The notes below the pieces were generated by a model. The model saw nothing but the letters and a program-made list of their open reading frames with translations, was not told where the DNA came from and ran no database searches. Positions 11,418 to 22,189 of a stretch of 64,000 bases of DNA are shown piece by piece. Position numbers and translations under genes: made by a program. The stretch lies in the NCBI GenBank assembly GCA_009667805.1, contig CM019068.1, positions 3,455,218 through 3,519,217 on the forward strand. The letters run 5' to 3'. Every line of letters begins with the position of its first letter. Position 1 is the stretch's first letter. The stretch comes from Leptobrachium leishanense (lineage: Eukaryota > Chordata > Amphibia > Anura > Megophryidae).

Positions 11418-12542
11418 TGTAGCGCTCACTCCCAGAGGAGCCGCTGAAAATGAACCACGGGTCAGTCTCCCCGCACTAGGGAATAAATATACTCCAACAC
11501 AGTTGTGAGTTTTTATCATTTAAATAGTTTACTAAAATAATAAGCAGATGTTGAGACACGGTATTCACAGGTATATTACAGTACTTTCGTATCGCGGTAA
11601 AAACGCGTAGCGGGAAAGAAACGAAACACGAGGCTTCGTATTTCGGAAAAATAATATCTTCACAACCAAACAGAAAAGAAATGCAATTGCAAGAATATTC
11701 GAAAAAGGGACACGTAGCGAAACCCAAAAATACAATCTCTTCGTATTACGATAAACGCGCAGCGGAAAAGAGAAAAATATATTCGGAACGTATCTTTAAC
11801 CCCTGTTCCGATTCATAACAAATGAGTCCCGCACAGGTTAAGTCCCGGAATGTAAAGGGTGTGTACGTGTGTGTATATGGTACCCGGGTACTATTCAACT
11901 GGCCAGTGAATTACTTATAACGATGTCTTCGACTAGTCAAGTTGGGGCCCTGTGGGTTTTGGAAACAAACAGCAGCGTGCTTTCTTGATTTTATAAACCG
12001 GCCTTGGAGGCCTCTCACCCATCCGCTCGATCACCAAGGCTCCGCTGACCCAGGACGTCTCTCCGCTTAATGCCTGGCTGTGATACTGGCTACTGGATCC
12101 GTTGTCTGGCTTTCCTTGCTCCCACCCGGACTTGTCCAGCTACCGCCTGCTCTCCCATCCAATGGACTTGCGGTACTCCTCACTCGGGTCCTCTGCTTGC
12201 CTTGATCGCAGCGTGGGTATAGACAGGTCTCTGCAGGGTCACTGTCCCGATCCCCCAGCACCAGCGAGGTAGCCCCTGCGCTCTGGCCTGGTCACGATCC
12301 TCCACAGCTCGGCCTGCTTCCTTCTCCTTTCAGCTCCCAGCTCACTCTGAGCATGCTTTCCACGAGGCTGGTGATGCCTTTCCTTTCCTACACACCCACT
12401 TCCTGTCCTTACGCAAAGCATCATGGAAAAGGTAGTTTAGTGCCTTGTGTTTGTCCAGCATAACTTTCCATGGTCTCTGTCTCCCTCTGGTGGCCATTGC
12501 AAGTAAATGCAGCAGAACAGTCTTTTTAAACACATCGCTACA
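11418..12542 (-). repeat. 5' LTR of the PNMA-gag element
   Basis: 1125 bp, nearly identical to 7495-8619, with TGTAGC…GCTACA ends. In element orientation it lies directly upstream of the primer site and gag. Confidence 0.94.
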
Positions 12543-12636
12543 TATGTATACCCCGACATCAGACCCCAGGTACATGTACACCTAGACATTAGACTCCAGA
12601 TACATGTACACCCACCACCACCAGCCCTCCTACACA

Positions 12637-12813
12637 CAGGGTTATTCAAAGAGGTGAAAACCAGGAGAATGACTGTAGTGAAAATTCTAGGTTAAAATAG
12701 CCGATTTGGAAAGTGAGATAAATGGGAGAATTTTTCTGGTTTGGCTATTTTGACCTAGAAATTTCACCTCTCCAAAAGTTCTCCTGGTTTTCACCTCTCT
12801 CTGACTAACCCTG
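12637..12813. repeat. Foldback MITE-like element
   Basis: The outer arms CAGGGTTA…TAACCCTG and the inner arms (GAGGTGAAAACCAGGAGAA on the left, its complement near 12778-12800 on the right) form an imperfect palindrome of 177 bp; AAATAGCC and GGCTATTT lie near the centre. It has no coding capacity. I could not find a clear target duplication, so the superfamily is open. Confidence 0.65.
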
Positions 12814-13113
12814 TTAGATTTAGCGTTAACTGGGGAATTGTATTTTTTCACATGAAAAAATATGTTTTGAACCAAAAATAATTAACCCTAAAGCTATTAT
12901 TCCATTGCCAAAAAAAAGTCATAGGAGCCTGGAGATTATATAAATACACATATACATATACACGCACACACATGGGTGGCGTACTTGCAGTTGCAGGTTA
13001 CGAGCCGAGGCCGGAGTGGCGCCGTGCCTGCTGCTGCAGTCACTTGAGCAGAAGCAGGGTGAGGGATCGTTGAATATGCGTGGTGCTGTGTGCGTGCGTG
13101 GTTACAGTTGCAA
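12814..13113. other. Non-coding stretch with CA-rich microsatellite
   Basis: An A-rich run, then a short alternating ATATACA/CACACA tract at about 12945-12972. Nothing else recognisable. Confidence 0.5.
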
Positions 13114-14086
13114 GTTTTTATAAAGCGCTAACAAGTTCCGTAGCGCTGTACAATGGTGAGACAGAATAACAAATGTACATACAAGTTAAACACACAGAAT
13201 AGTAGGAGAGAGGACCCTGATCAAGAGTTTTCAATCTAAGGCGAGAGGGGTGACACACTAGGTGAGGGTAAATAGAGAAAATTAAGTAGCGGGGTGCCAG
13301 TGGGCTGGGTGGGAAGATGGAGCAAGAATGTACAGTGAGGGATCATGGAGTGAGCCGATTGGCTTTTTTATTATTATTATTATTCTTTATTTATAAAGCG
13401 CCAGCATATTCCGCAGCGCTGTACAATAAGCACAGTATAGACAGGGTTACAATACATTGAACAACATTTGACAAACAGTACAGGAGGAGATGAGGGCCCT
13501 ATTCCCGTAGGAACTCACAATCTGGGAGGGTTGGGGTTGGAAACAGGAGGAGAGGACTGTAAGGTGAGAGTGATTGATGGTTGCGTCAGTGAGTTGGGTG
13601 ATCGCTTCCCTAAATAGGAATGTTTTAAGGGAGCGTTTGAAGGAAGAGAAGTTAGGGGAAAGTCTGACAGCACGAGGGAGAGCGTTCCAGAGAGTGGGGG
13701 CTGCGCGTGAGAAATCCTGCAGTCTATCATGGGAAGAGGTGATGCGGGGAGAAGCTAGGCGCAGGTCACTGTTTGACCTTAGGGAGCGGGCTGGGGTGTA
13801 TTTGGTGATTAGTGAGGACAGGTAGTGGGGCGCTGAGTTAGTGAGGGTTTTGTAGGTAAGGATAAGGATTTTGAACTTAATTCTGCAGTGGATGGGGAGC
13901 CAGTGAAGGGACTCGCAGAGGGGAGCGGCAGAGACAGAGCGGCGGGTGAGGTGAATTAGCCTGGCGGAGGCGTTCAGGATGGATTGTAGGGGGGAGAGGC
14001 GGGACAGAGGGAGGCCAGATAAGAGATTATTGCAATAGTCGAGTCGGGAGATTACCAGGGCGTGTATGAGTTGTTTTGTGTTTTGC
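13114..14086. repeat. Interspersed repeat, two related copies
   Basis: Two segments share TTTATAAAGCGC, TTCCG, AGCGCTGTACAAT and the following lead-in (13114-13250 and 13369-14086). The second is longer and includes the motif region GAGGGAGAGCGTTCCAGAGA and GGGGAGCCAGTGAAGGGACT. I believe this is a common dispersed repeat of frog or fish type, but I cannot name the family. The open frames in it (for example 13574-13825) show no known domain and are not counted as genes. Confidence 0.6.
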
Positions 14087-14255
14087 CATCTTCCAAGTTC
14101 CAGGTTGCGGGCACATAAGCAAAGTCAGTGGGGTCTGACGGTCGCTGGAGGGTTGTGGGTCCATAGTCCCAGGGCAAGAGGCAAGCCAACCCTCTTGTCC
14201 AGTGCTCCCAAGGACTCACCGCAGTAGTGTCTGCCAGGCAACAGGCCACCACAGT

Positions 14256-15985
14256 CTACAGACACAAAACATTTTCTAGCGGGCACACTGGAATTCCCCC
14301 CCACATCTTTCTGTCTCCAGGGCCCCTCTGCGGACTCAGGACCAGAACACAGTCAGCAATCCAAGTCCCCAGTCTCTCCTTCTGCTGCTGCCCGCCTCCC
14401 GAACATTTAAAAAGTGCCCAGCCCACGGCAATCCCCACAATCCCAAAAGGGCGCAATTCTTCCTGGGGCCAGGAACTTGATTGCCTCTCCGGGTAGTCAC
14501 TCACCGATTCTGCTGGTCTTCTAGGCAGGTAAGAAGTGGTCCCCTCTCTGGTGTCACCTTGGTTCATAGGGGTGGAGTACTGGGGGGTCTCCATCTTTGT
14601 CGGGGACAAGGCACACTCTGATGCCAGCACAGCATCCACCTCCAGCAACACTGGGTACAATCGCTCCTCTATGCCAAATACAACAGGGGCAATGCCTTGA
14701 CTCCCTGTTGTGCTGCTCTCCTCCGTGGTGGGCACATGGGTGCTGGCAGCCTGTGCCAGGGACAACTCCTGTTGGAGCTGTTGGCACTGTGCTCATGTCC
14801 CTTCAAGCTCAGCCTACAGGTGGCTGACAGTACCCTGGTGCTCCTGCTCCAATACACCTAGTTGGTGTGTCAGACGGCTCACCTCCATCTCGCTTGCCTT
14901 GGTTTGAGCGAGGCTCTCCTCCCGAGCTGCATCTGCTTCTAGTAGCTGGTGTTGGCACAGCTGGAGTTGGTTCTGGAGCAGCTGTATTTCCTCCTCCTGC
15001 TCCCAGGCCCATGCCTGAATAGTATCCCGGGAGAGCTGTGTCCGCTCTAATTCCTGCTCGCAGTTCTCCAGGCGAATTTTAAAAGCTGTTATTTCTATGT
15101 GTAGAGCAGCTCCAGTTCGCCGCTCAGCCTCCAGCTGCTCGATCATTACACGGGAGCCGCGCTCCAGCTCCGCTATCTGCGCCTGAGCACCACTGAGCTC
15201 CGTCTGTAGGGTGAGGGTAGAGTCCTCACAGGCCTGCAGCTGGGCTGACAATTGTTGTATGGTGGCTGCCTGTTCTTGCACTTCCATGCAGCGACCATCT
15301 CTCTCCACCGTGACAGCTCGCAGCTCATCCTGTAGCCGGTGCAATTGCAGGCCAGTCTCTTTCTCGCTCTGGGTGGCAAAGTCTAGTTGCCCTTTCAAGG
15401 TCTCTCTACCTCCCTTCGAAGCGGGTCACAACATTTGCATTCGCTCTCCAGCACCACCTCCATTTCTTTCACCCGTCCACCCCTCCACTTCTTTTTAGCC
15501 TTACTTGAGGGTGGGTTGACGGTCACGGTTGGTGCGGAGGCATATTTTGTTTGGGTCTTGGCGTTGGCAGAAGCCGATGCTTCCAAAATCTCTGGTCTCT
15601 GCCAATCCAAGTCTGTAGGCACCCTCTGGGTGTATGGTGTAGTTGCCAGCCAGTTCTCCTCCTGGCTACGAATGTTCCCTGGCTCAATCCAGCCTGGGAC
15701 CTTGTATTTACTGTATTCCACATGCAGAGGGTTAAAATCTTCCTGGTCCTGCACAGCTTCCCCTTTCTGCAATAAACAACCCTCATTCCAAACGCTCTGG
15801 AACAGGTCCATGCTAGGGTTTGGACCATATTGCTTGAGGCGTCTTTTTACCTCTTTGAGCATTTCCATCTCGCTCGTGGTTGCACCACACTTGTGCCCTT
15901 GACCCTTACTTCATTATTCGTTCCTTCCATGGCTTTCCAGCAGGTCCTTCAGGGTGTCCTGCTTGCAGGCTGCGTAGTCTGTCAT
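14256..15985 (-). pseudogene. Gag-like ORF remnants: SAP-like start, then long coiled coil
   Basis: From the ATG at 15985-15983 the minus strand encodes a short SAP-like start (DTLKDLLESHGRN) and then hits a stop. Further pieces lie at 15868-15395 (157 residues), 15398-14814 (194 residues, strong heptad pattern with LQDELRAV, LSAQLQACE, IAELERG, LENCEQELERTQ) and 14765-14256. The coiled-coil portion resembles the Gag-like ORFs of amphibian non-autonomous Gypsy-type elements. The frames are broken by at least two stops or frameshifts, so no intact protein is expected. No enzymatic domain is visible, and the start relates this element to the one at 19684-24707. Confidence 0.65.
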
Positions 15986-16013
15986 CTTAGGGTGTCTTTG
16001 TGTTGGAGAGCCT

Positions 16014-16034
16014 CTATCCCACCGCTTGCCACCA
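16014..16034 (-). other. Primer binding site-like sequence
   Basis: Directly after the LTR the minus strand reads TGGTGGCAAGCGGTGGGAT. The element at 19684 has TGGTGGCAGCGGTGGGAT in the same position. The similar site in two different elements argues that it is functional; the priming tRNA was not identified. Confidence 0.6.
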
Positions 16035-16035
16035 A

Positions 16036-16787
16036 TGTGACGGAACCGTTCTCTTCCGTCTGTCCTGACTCTCCAGACACCCCTTTGTTGCGGTCAGCCT
16101 GGCTACTGGGAGCGCTGTCCTCAGCGCCTCAAGCAGCTTGACCCGCCTGCTTCTGTTCCTCTGCCCTGGAGCCGTTAGGAATTTCCAGAAGGCCGCTCAG
16201 TGCCTTCTGAGGTTGAGTGTATAGTGTAGCGTCGCTGAAATAAAACACCAGACGCGGCTGTATGCTTTAAAACAGGATTCTCTCTCTGTCTCAGTCTCTG
16301 AGAATTCTGACTTTTAATGAACAAAAACGCCACCATTTATGCTGAAATCCAACAGCCATAATTTGCATAAATGACGCACATCGTTCTACTAAAATGCTAA
16401 TTACATTATGTCAAATAGGTATTTACAATAAACATTCTTTACATTCTTTAGCCTTTAGTTTACACAACATTTGCATAATTTATTGTTCTAACACATCAGA
16501 TTAAAGACAAACACTATCACAGACTTCTTGAATCAAATATGTAGCCAGATAAGGGGAAAAGTCCTGTTGCATAAATTACACAGCAGTAAAGCTTGTTTAC
16601 AGGCTACACAAAAACACATTTACCTACAGGAATATAAGTATATTTAAAACTAAAGTTACGCCATTTTACACTAAACTAATTTAAACTAAAACCAAACGAT
16701 GTAAAATATATTTAAAATCACACGATATAAATGAACATAAAGTCTCTTGGGGTTTGAAGCATGGAGCGTTACATCAGCTCCATGACA
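16036..16787 (-). repeat. LTR of the truncated element (family also at 18625-19397)
   Basis: 752 bp with TGTGACGGAACC…CTCCATGACA ends. It shares long blocks with 18625-19397, including AGGAATTTCCAGAAGG and TCTCTTGGGGTTTGAAGC. Confidence 0.85.
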
Positions 16788-16858
16788 GCGAATATGTACC
16801 GTTAGGTGTCTTGCCCAAGGACACTTACTGGAGAGGTGCTCGCTGGGATTGAACCCAT
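16788..16858 (-). mobile_element. Partial tRNA-derived SINE
   Basis: On the minus strand it contains GGTTCAATCCC (tRNA B-box type) followed by the hairpin-like GTGTCCTTGGGCAAGACAC and CCTAACGGTACATA. The same order occurs in the fuller copy at 61253-61409. The tail side is cut off by the LTR ending at 16787. Confidence 0.7.
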
Positions 16859-16922
16859 TTGATCCATTTTTCTACCTCTATAAATTGTTCTTGCAGCGCT
16901 GCCTCCACCTGCGGGAGATTTG

Positions 16923-17028
16923 GTTTGCTGGTATAGGTTGCGGTGGTGTCTGCGTACATGTGTACAGTTGAGGCTTTGCTGGTATAGGTTACGGTGGCAT
17001 CTGCATACATATGTACAGTTGAGGCTTT
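16923..17028. repeat. Two-copy tandem duplication, about 53-bp unit
   Basis: Two consecutive copies share GCTGGTATAGGTT, GGTGGTGTCTGCGTACAT (or GGTGGCATCTGCATACAT) and ACAGTTGAGGCTTT. Non-coding. Confidence 0.8.
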
Positions 17029-17061
17029 ACAGACTTTGGGCAGAACATTTTCACGAAATTT

Positions 17062-17305
17062 CCCGATTCGTGCATTTGTATTCGACCGATTTTCCGAAAA
17101 TTTTCAGATCCGAAAACGGCAGATCCGAACGAATTTCTGAGCCGAAACGAAAACTTTTCGGAATTTTCGAATGGACTAGAAATGTGTAAAATCGAAAATC
17201 ATTTTCGTTCCATTCCTGATTTCGGTTCCATTTCAGTAATTTCGGACAACGTATTTTTTGGTTGTATCGCTGATTCTGTAATTTTCTTTGTATCATTCCC
17301 ATCTC
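17062..17305. mobile_element. hAT-like MITE sequence, left flank of the 33-bp array
   Basis: Rich in TTCGG/CCGAA words (TTTTCCGAAAATTTTC, CAGATCCGAA) and begins GATTCGTGCATTTG, similar to the TAGACATGTGCATTCG terminus of the hAT element at 40109. It appears to be the left half of an element whose right half lies at 25105-25346, with the satellite between them. The left boundary is uncertain. Confidence 0.5.
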
Positions 17306-18624
17306 AATGTATCCTTCCCGGGAAACCAGAGAAATCTCAATGTATCCTTCCCGGGAAACCAGAGAAATCTCAATGTATCCTTCCTGGAAAACCAGAGAAA
17401 TCTCAATGTATACTTCCTGGAAAACCAGAGAAATCTCAATGTATCCTTCCCGGGAAACCAGAGAAATCTCAATGTATCCTTCCTGGGAAACCAGAGAAAT
17501 CTCAATGTAGCCTTCTTGTAAAACCAGAGAAATCTCAATGTATCCTTCTTGTAAAATATGAGAAATCTCAATGTATCCTTCCCGGGAAACCAGAGAAATC
17601 TCAATGTATCCTTCTTGTAAAACCAGAGAGAGAAATCTCAATGTATCCTTCTTGTAAAACCAGAGAGAGAAATCTCAATGTATCCTTCTTGTAAAACCAG
17701 AGAAATCTCAATGTATCCTTCTTGTAAAACCAGAGAAATCTCGAAGTATCCTTCCTGGGAAACCAGAGAAATCTCGATGTAGCCTTCTTGTAAAACCAGA
17801 GAAATCTCAATATATCCTTCCTGAGAAACCAGAGAAATCTCAATGTATCCTTCCCGGGAAACCAGAGAAATCTCAATGTATCCTTCCCGGGAAACCAGAG
17901 AAATCTCAATGTATCCTTCCTGGAAAACCAGAGAAATCTCAATGTATACTTCCTGGAAAACCAGAGAAATCTCAATGTATCCTTCCCGGGAAACCAGAGA
18001 AATCACAATGTATCCTTCCCGGGAAACCAGAGAAATCTCAATGTATCCTTCCTGGGAAACCAGAGAAATCTCAATGTAGCCTTCTTGTAAAACCAGAGAA
18101 ATCTCAATGTATCCTTCTTGTAAAATATGAGAAATCTCAATGTATCCTTCCCGGGAAACCAGAGAAATCTCAATGTATCCTTCTTGTAAAACCAAAAAGA
18201 GAAATCTCAATGTATCCTTCTTGTAAAACCAGAGAGAGAAATCTCAATGTATCCTTCTTGTAAAACCAGAGAAATCTCAATGTATCCTTCTTGTAAAACC
18301 AGAGAAATCTCGAAGTATCCTTCCTGGGAAACCAGAGAAATCTCAATGTAGCCTTCTTGTAAAACCAGAGAAATCTCAATATATCCTTCCTGAGAAACCA
18401 GAGAAATCTCAATGTATCCTTCTTGTAAAACATGAGAAATCTCAATGTATCCTTCTTGTAAAACCAGAGAGAGAAATCTCAATGTATCCTTCTTGTAAAA
18501 CCAGAGAGAGAAATCTCGATGTATCCTTCCTGGAAAACCAGAGAAATCTCAATGTATCCTTCCTGGGAAACCAGAGAAATCTCAATGTAGCCTTCTTGTA
18601 AAACATGAGAAATCTCAATGTATC
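17306..18624. repeat. 33-bp tandem satellite, segment 1
   Basis: About 40 copies of a 33-bp unit built on GAGAAATCTCAATGTATCC followed by TTCCCGGGAAACCA, TTCCTGGAAAACCA or TTCTTGTAAAACCA. The period is 11 codons, so 11-residue repeat peptides appear on both strands; these are shadows. Blocks of several units are themselves duplicated: 17306-17700 resembles 17840-18240. The unit is homologous to the 3' part of the SINE at 61253-61409. Confidence 0.95.
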
Positions 18625-19397
18625 TGTGACGGAACCGTTCTCTTCCGCCTGTCCTGACTCTCCAGACACCCCTTCTTTGCGGTCAGCCCGGCTACTGGGA
18701 GCGCTGTCCTCAGCGCCTCGAGCAGCTTGACCCGCCTGCTTCTGTTTCTCTCCCCTGGAGCCGTTAGGAATTTCCAGAAGGCTGCTCTGTGGCTTCTGAG
18801 GTTGAGTGTAGTGTAGCGTAGTTGAAGGAGACACCAGACGCGGCTGTATGTTCCAACAGGATTCTCTCGCTCTCTGAGCTCTTTAATAAACAAAAACGCC
18901 ACTACTTATGCTGAGATCCAACAGCCATAATTTGCATAAATGACCCACATTGACCTACTAAAATGCTAATTACATTATGTCAGATTTTTACAATAAACAT
19001 TCCTCTTACTTCATATCACACATCATTTACATAATCTATTGTAAAGGAAATCAGTTAGGTTTTGGCTGAGACAATGGTGACTCCCAACCTCTGAGACATG
19101 TAAACAGATAGCAGATGAACAAAGAGAAAACCCTTTAGCCTAATCACAAGTTACTCAAACCTATTTTACAATCTATACGAAAGAAAGCATTGCACTCGCT
19201 GCAGGTAGTATCGATAAAAAAACCACATTTTTACCTAAAGAAATATAAGTATATTTAAAACTAAAGCTACGCAATTTACACTAAACTAATTTAAACTAAA
19301 ACCAAACGATGAAAAATATATTTAAAATCACACAAAATAAATGAACATAAAGTCTCTTGGGGTTTGAAGCGTGGAGTGCCACGTCAGCTCCATGACA
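18625..19397 (-). mobile_element. Solo LTR within the 33-bp satellite
   Basis: 773 bp, same family as 16036-16787 (TGTGACGGAACC…CTCCATGACA). It lies between two parts of the 33-bp array. The left flank is GTATC but the right flank is GAGAA, so there is no target duplication. Either later exchange within the array removed it, or the solo LTR joins two different insertion events. The strand is given by analogy with 16036-16787. Confidence 0.8.
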
Positions 19398-19683
19398 GAG
19401 AAATCTCAATGTATTCTTCCCGGGAAACCAGAGAAATCTCAATGTATCCTTCCCGGGAATCCAGAGAAATCTCAATGTATCCTTCTTGTAAAACATGAGA
19501 AATCTCAATGTATCCTTCTTGTAAAACCAGAGAGAGAAATATCAATGTATCCTTCTTGTAAAACCAGAGAAATCTCAATGTATCCATCCCGGGAAACCAG
19601 AGAAATCTCAATGTATCCTTCTTGTAAAACATGAGAAATCTCAATGTATCCTTCCCGTGAAACCAGAGAGATCTCAATGTATC
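19398..19683. repeat. 33-bp tandem satellite, segment 2
   Basis: About eight further units between the solo LTR and the LTR element at 19684. It ends in CAATGTATC, whose last five bases are the target duplication of that element. Confidence 0.95.
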
Positions 19684-20778
19684 TGTCACGGAATGGCCCA
19701 GCACCCTCAGCCAGGGGCGGTGCAGTGACAGTGGTGACATGGACACTTGGGTGTGGTGGCACGCACCTAATTTTATAAGTACTTTTATTTAGATGTGATT
19801 GTGTGGTGTAATAAAGTGTTCCCCGTTGGTTTATTGTGTAATGTATTTTCCCCTTTGTTGCCTTGCTCGCCGCCATTTTCCGATCACCTTGTGGCGCAGT
19901 TAAGAATTCTCGATTCGGAAAATGGCCGATCCGAACCATCCGGTTCGGATCGCAAAATGGCCGATTCGGACCATCCGGTCCGAATTGGCGACTCCCTGAA
20001 GGCCAAGGGCCAATGGGTCCTGGGAGGGCGGGCAAGGAGTCCCATTGTATTCTAATTGTGCGCAGAGGTAATAAATGCTTGTACTGTAAACAATAAAGGG
20101 AGTTCCTGCAGTGCATTCAGCTTTGACTGGTGTGGCTTATTTCTCCACCGTAATTTCGTATCTGAGAGTCCCCCGCGATCTCAGGGTACGGTGTCCATCC
20201 AGGTACGAACCGAAGCGAGCGCTCTGTGCCTGCATCGAGTAGCAGGGCAGAGGCGCAGCGCAGGAAGATTCGGTTCTCAGAGAGACGGAGATCCGAACCG
20301 AAGGGCGCGGCCGCGTACCTCGCTACGGTGTTGCGAGGGATTGCGGGAAGATCCGAATCCCTCGCCCCTTCTGCCAGATCCGAAGTTCCTTTCAGCCGAT
20401 CCGATCCGAAAGGTCATTCCTCCATTGAGATCCGAAAAGTTACCCGCACCGCGATCGGAAACGTTTCCCGCAAGATCCGAAACGTTTCCCACATAGATCC
20501 GAAGATTCCTCCGTGGCTGGCAGATCCGATCTCCACGGACGTCCCCCACCCACAAGGTCAGTGAGCCAGCTGCTCGGGACGCTGAGTGCCGAATGGCTCA
20601 GTGGTCGGGCTGGTTCTAGGCAGGGGTCCCCTCCACCGCCCGCTAACCCTTCCCCAGGGTCACGCCAGGCCGCACGAGACGCCGAGTGCGCGTCACTCGG
20701 TAGTCGGGCCAGCGGTAAGCGAAGGGGTCACGCAGATTGAGCACACCCGCAGGCGGAACAACATCCCATTCCGTCATA
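19684..20778 (+). repeat. 5' LTR with many ATCCGAA words
   Basis: 1095 bp. At least nine copies of ATCCGAA or its complement are scattered through it, with several one-base variants (GATTCGG, GATCGGAA). It contains ACAATAAAGGG near 20090, a possible polyadenylation signal. Confidence 0.9.
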
Positions 20779-20798
20779 CTGGTGGCAGCGGTGGGATC
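20779..20798 (+). other. Primer binding site-like sequence
   Basis: CTGGTGGCAGCGGTGGGATC starts at the end of the 5' LTR and closely matches the site of the truncated element at 16014-16034. Confidence 0.65.
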
Positions 20799-20829
20799 GC
20801 TCTCTGCAGACCCCTAGGAGACTTACGCC

Positions 20830-22189
20830 ATGGCGGTGTACAACCCCTACGACAGGGACACCCTGCGTGGGATGTTGGAGAACCGGGGAGGAACGCCGGG
20901 TAACAAAAAGAGGAAGACCCTGATCAAGGAACTGACCAGGATGGATCAGGACGAGGCGATGATGCCCGCCCCAGCCCTGCCCGCGCAGAGGTGGAGGAAG
21001 ATGCTGGCCTCAGAGAGTTGCGGCGTCGGATTGCCCTGCTCGGTGATGCCCCGGCGGAGGGGGCCAGATATCAAGTGATTCGGGAGTTCTACCGGAAGTT
21101 GAGCAGGAGAAGGAACGCCAGCACGAGCTGCGGTTGGCAGAGCTCCGCGGAGCAGAGACTGATTATGTTGACCCCGAACCCTACCCTGTGGAACCCTGGG
21201 TCGAGGCTCACAGCTCGACTGGAGCTTCACCTGGGGAATCTGCAAACCCCAGTGACTACGCTTGCGGGACTCTCAGCTCGCCTGGAGCCTGTACGGGGGA
21301 CGTCACTTATCCCCGCGACCTTCGGATGAAGACTCACAGCCCGCCTGGAGCTGCATCTGAGGACGCCACATTCCCCGTTGAGGAGCGGTGCTCCTGTGCT
21401 GGCACCTTCGCCGACATGAAGGTCGGGTTGGCAAGAGAGCTGCAGGAGGGCCTGGAGCAGGACCAGAGGTCCACAGAGGAACTGTGGTACGAGGCCCTGG
21501 ACCATGAGCGGGACTGCCATGGCGTGTACATTCCTTCCGACGCTGTCGTCCATCGGGTGCAGTACGATGTGCGAGCAGCGTTCCTGCAAGGTCGGGCCCC
21601 AGAGGAGTGGGAGGCCGAGCTCCGGAGCCTGGTGCAGCAGGAGATCGCACTGGACGCCGAGTACCGCGCGCTCCGGTGGCTAACCGCCGCTCCGACAGTG
21701 CGTCTTACTGGAGGCAGTTCCACGGCAGGGCCTCGCTACGGGGGTACGGGGCTGCTCTACGAGGGCATGGCCGCCGACCCCGAGTTTGGAGAGGAGACCG
21801 AGGAGCGGATGGAAGACATCCTGGAGCGACGGGAACTGGAGATCCCGTCAGACAGCAGGGACTCGGTGTTTGAGGAGCTGGAGTCCCTAGCCGAGCGAGA
21901 GTGGGAGCTCGAGGTGGCTTATCGGAGACTGTTGGACGGCGTTCCGCAGTCGAGCCTGAGCTCCCCGTGGTGGGACGGGTCGGCGGAGGAAGTCGACAGT
22001 CCCCAGGTTTGGGACCTATGGGAGGCCGAGGCGGACCCATGGGTGCCCGTGGGGGGGGGTCGACTGAGGAAGTTACCCCCTGCACCCCGCAAGAGGACAG
22101 GGTGGCCGAGGCCGCGGTCCAGCGGGGGAGGAGACGGATGGTTCCCCCGGGATGGGTTGTGCGCAACCATTGTTTGCCCCGGGGGGTGA
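20830..22189 (+). pseudogene. Gag-like ORF (SAP-like start, coiled coil, acidic region) with frameshifts
   Basis: The ATG at 20830 opens a frame with a SAP-like segment (DTLRGMLENRGGTPGNKKRKT). Frameshifts near 20990 and 21100 separate it from the continuation LRELRRRIALLGDAP and then EQEKERQHELRLAEL. The frame 21134-22189 (351 residues) continues with acidic, helix-rich sequence (EEWEAELRSLVQQEI, FEELESLAEREWELEVAYRRL) and runs into the 161-bp repeats. This is consistent with a structural Gag-like protein of a non-autonomous element. No zinc knuckle or enzyme motif is visible. Two single-base shifts make it non-functional in this copy unless they are sequencing errors. Confidence 0.65.

Larger units (their letters stand above)
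7495..12542 (-). mobile_element. Gypsy-type LTR retroelement with PNMA-like gag; no reverse transcriptase
   Basis: Two LTRs of 1125 bp each (7495-8619 and 11418-12542) begin TGTAGCGCTC and end ATCGCTACA. They differ at only a handful of positions, so the insertion is young. A 4-bp duplication TATG flanks the element (7491-7494 and 12543-12546). Read on the minus strand the order is 5' LTR, primer site, gag, zinc knuckle plus protease, polypurine tract, 3' LTR. The internal region is only 2.8 kb and has no reverse transcriptase, RNase H or integrase, so the element must borrow these to move. Confidence 0.93.
14087..16787 (-). mobile_element. Truncated non-autonomous LTR element with SAP-like and coiled-coil ORF pieces
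   Basis: One LTR (16036-16787) is followed on the minus strand by a primer-site-like sequence and a degenerate gag-like region. The distal LTR is missing; the element abuts the interspersed repeat at about 14086. The LTR is a close relative of the solo LTR at 18625-19397. On the right it abuts a partial SINE copy, which it appears to have interrupted. No polymerase domains are seen. Confidence 0.72.

Noticed and set aside
7495..12542. Endogenous retrovirus suggested by the tRNA-Pro-like primer site
   Set aside because: No envelope frame and a PNMA/Ty3-type Gag; a Gypsy-type element fits better.
13574..13825. 83-codon open frame with GRAFQRVGAAREK
   Set aside because: Lies in a dispersed repeat; such peptides are commonly mis-predicted from this repeat type and show no known domain.
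16788..16858. Functional tRNA gene suggested by GGTTCAATCCC
   Set aside because: Only a B-box-like part is present, with no cloverleaf and no A box; the same block is repeated at 61340-61409 as a SINE.
17051..18482. Open frames with ISLVSREGYIE or SQCILPGKPEK repeats
   Set aside because: Shadows of the 33-bp satellite, present on both strands.
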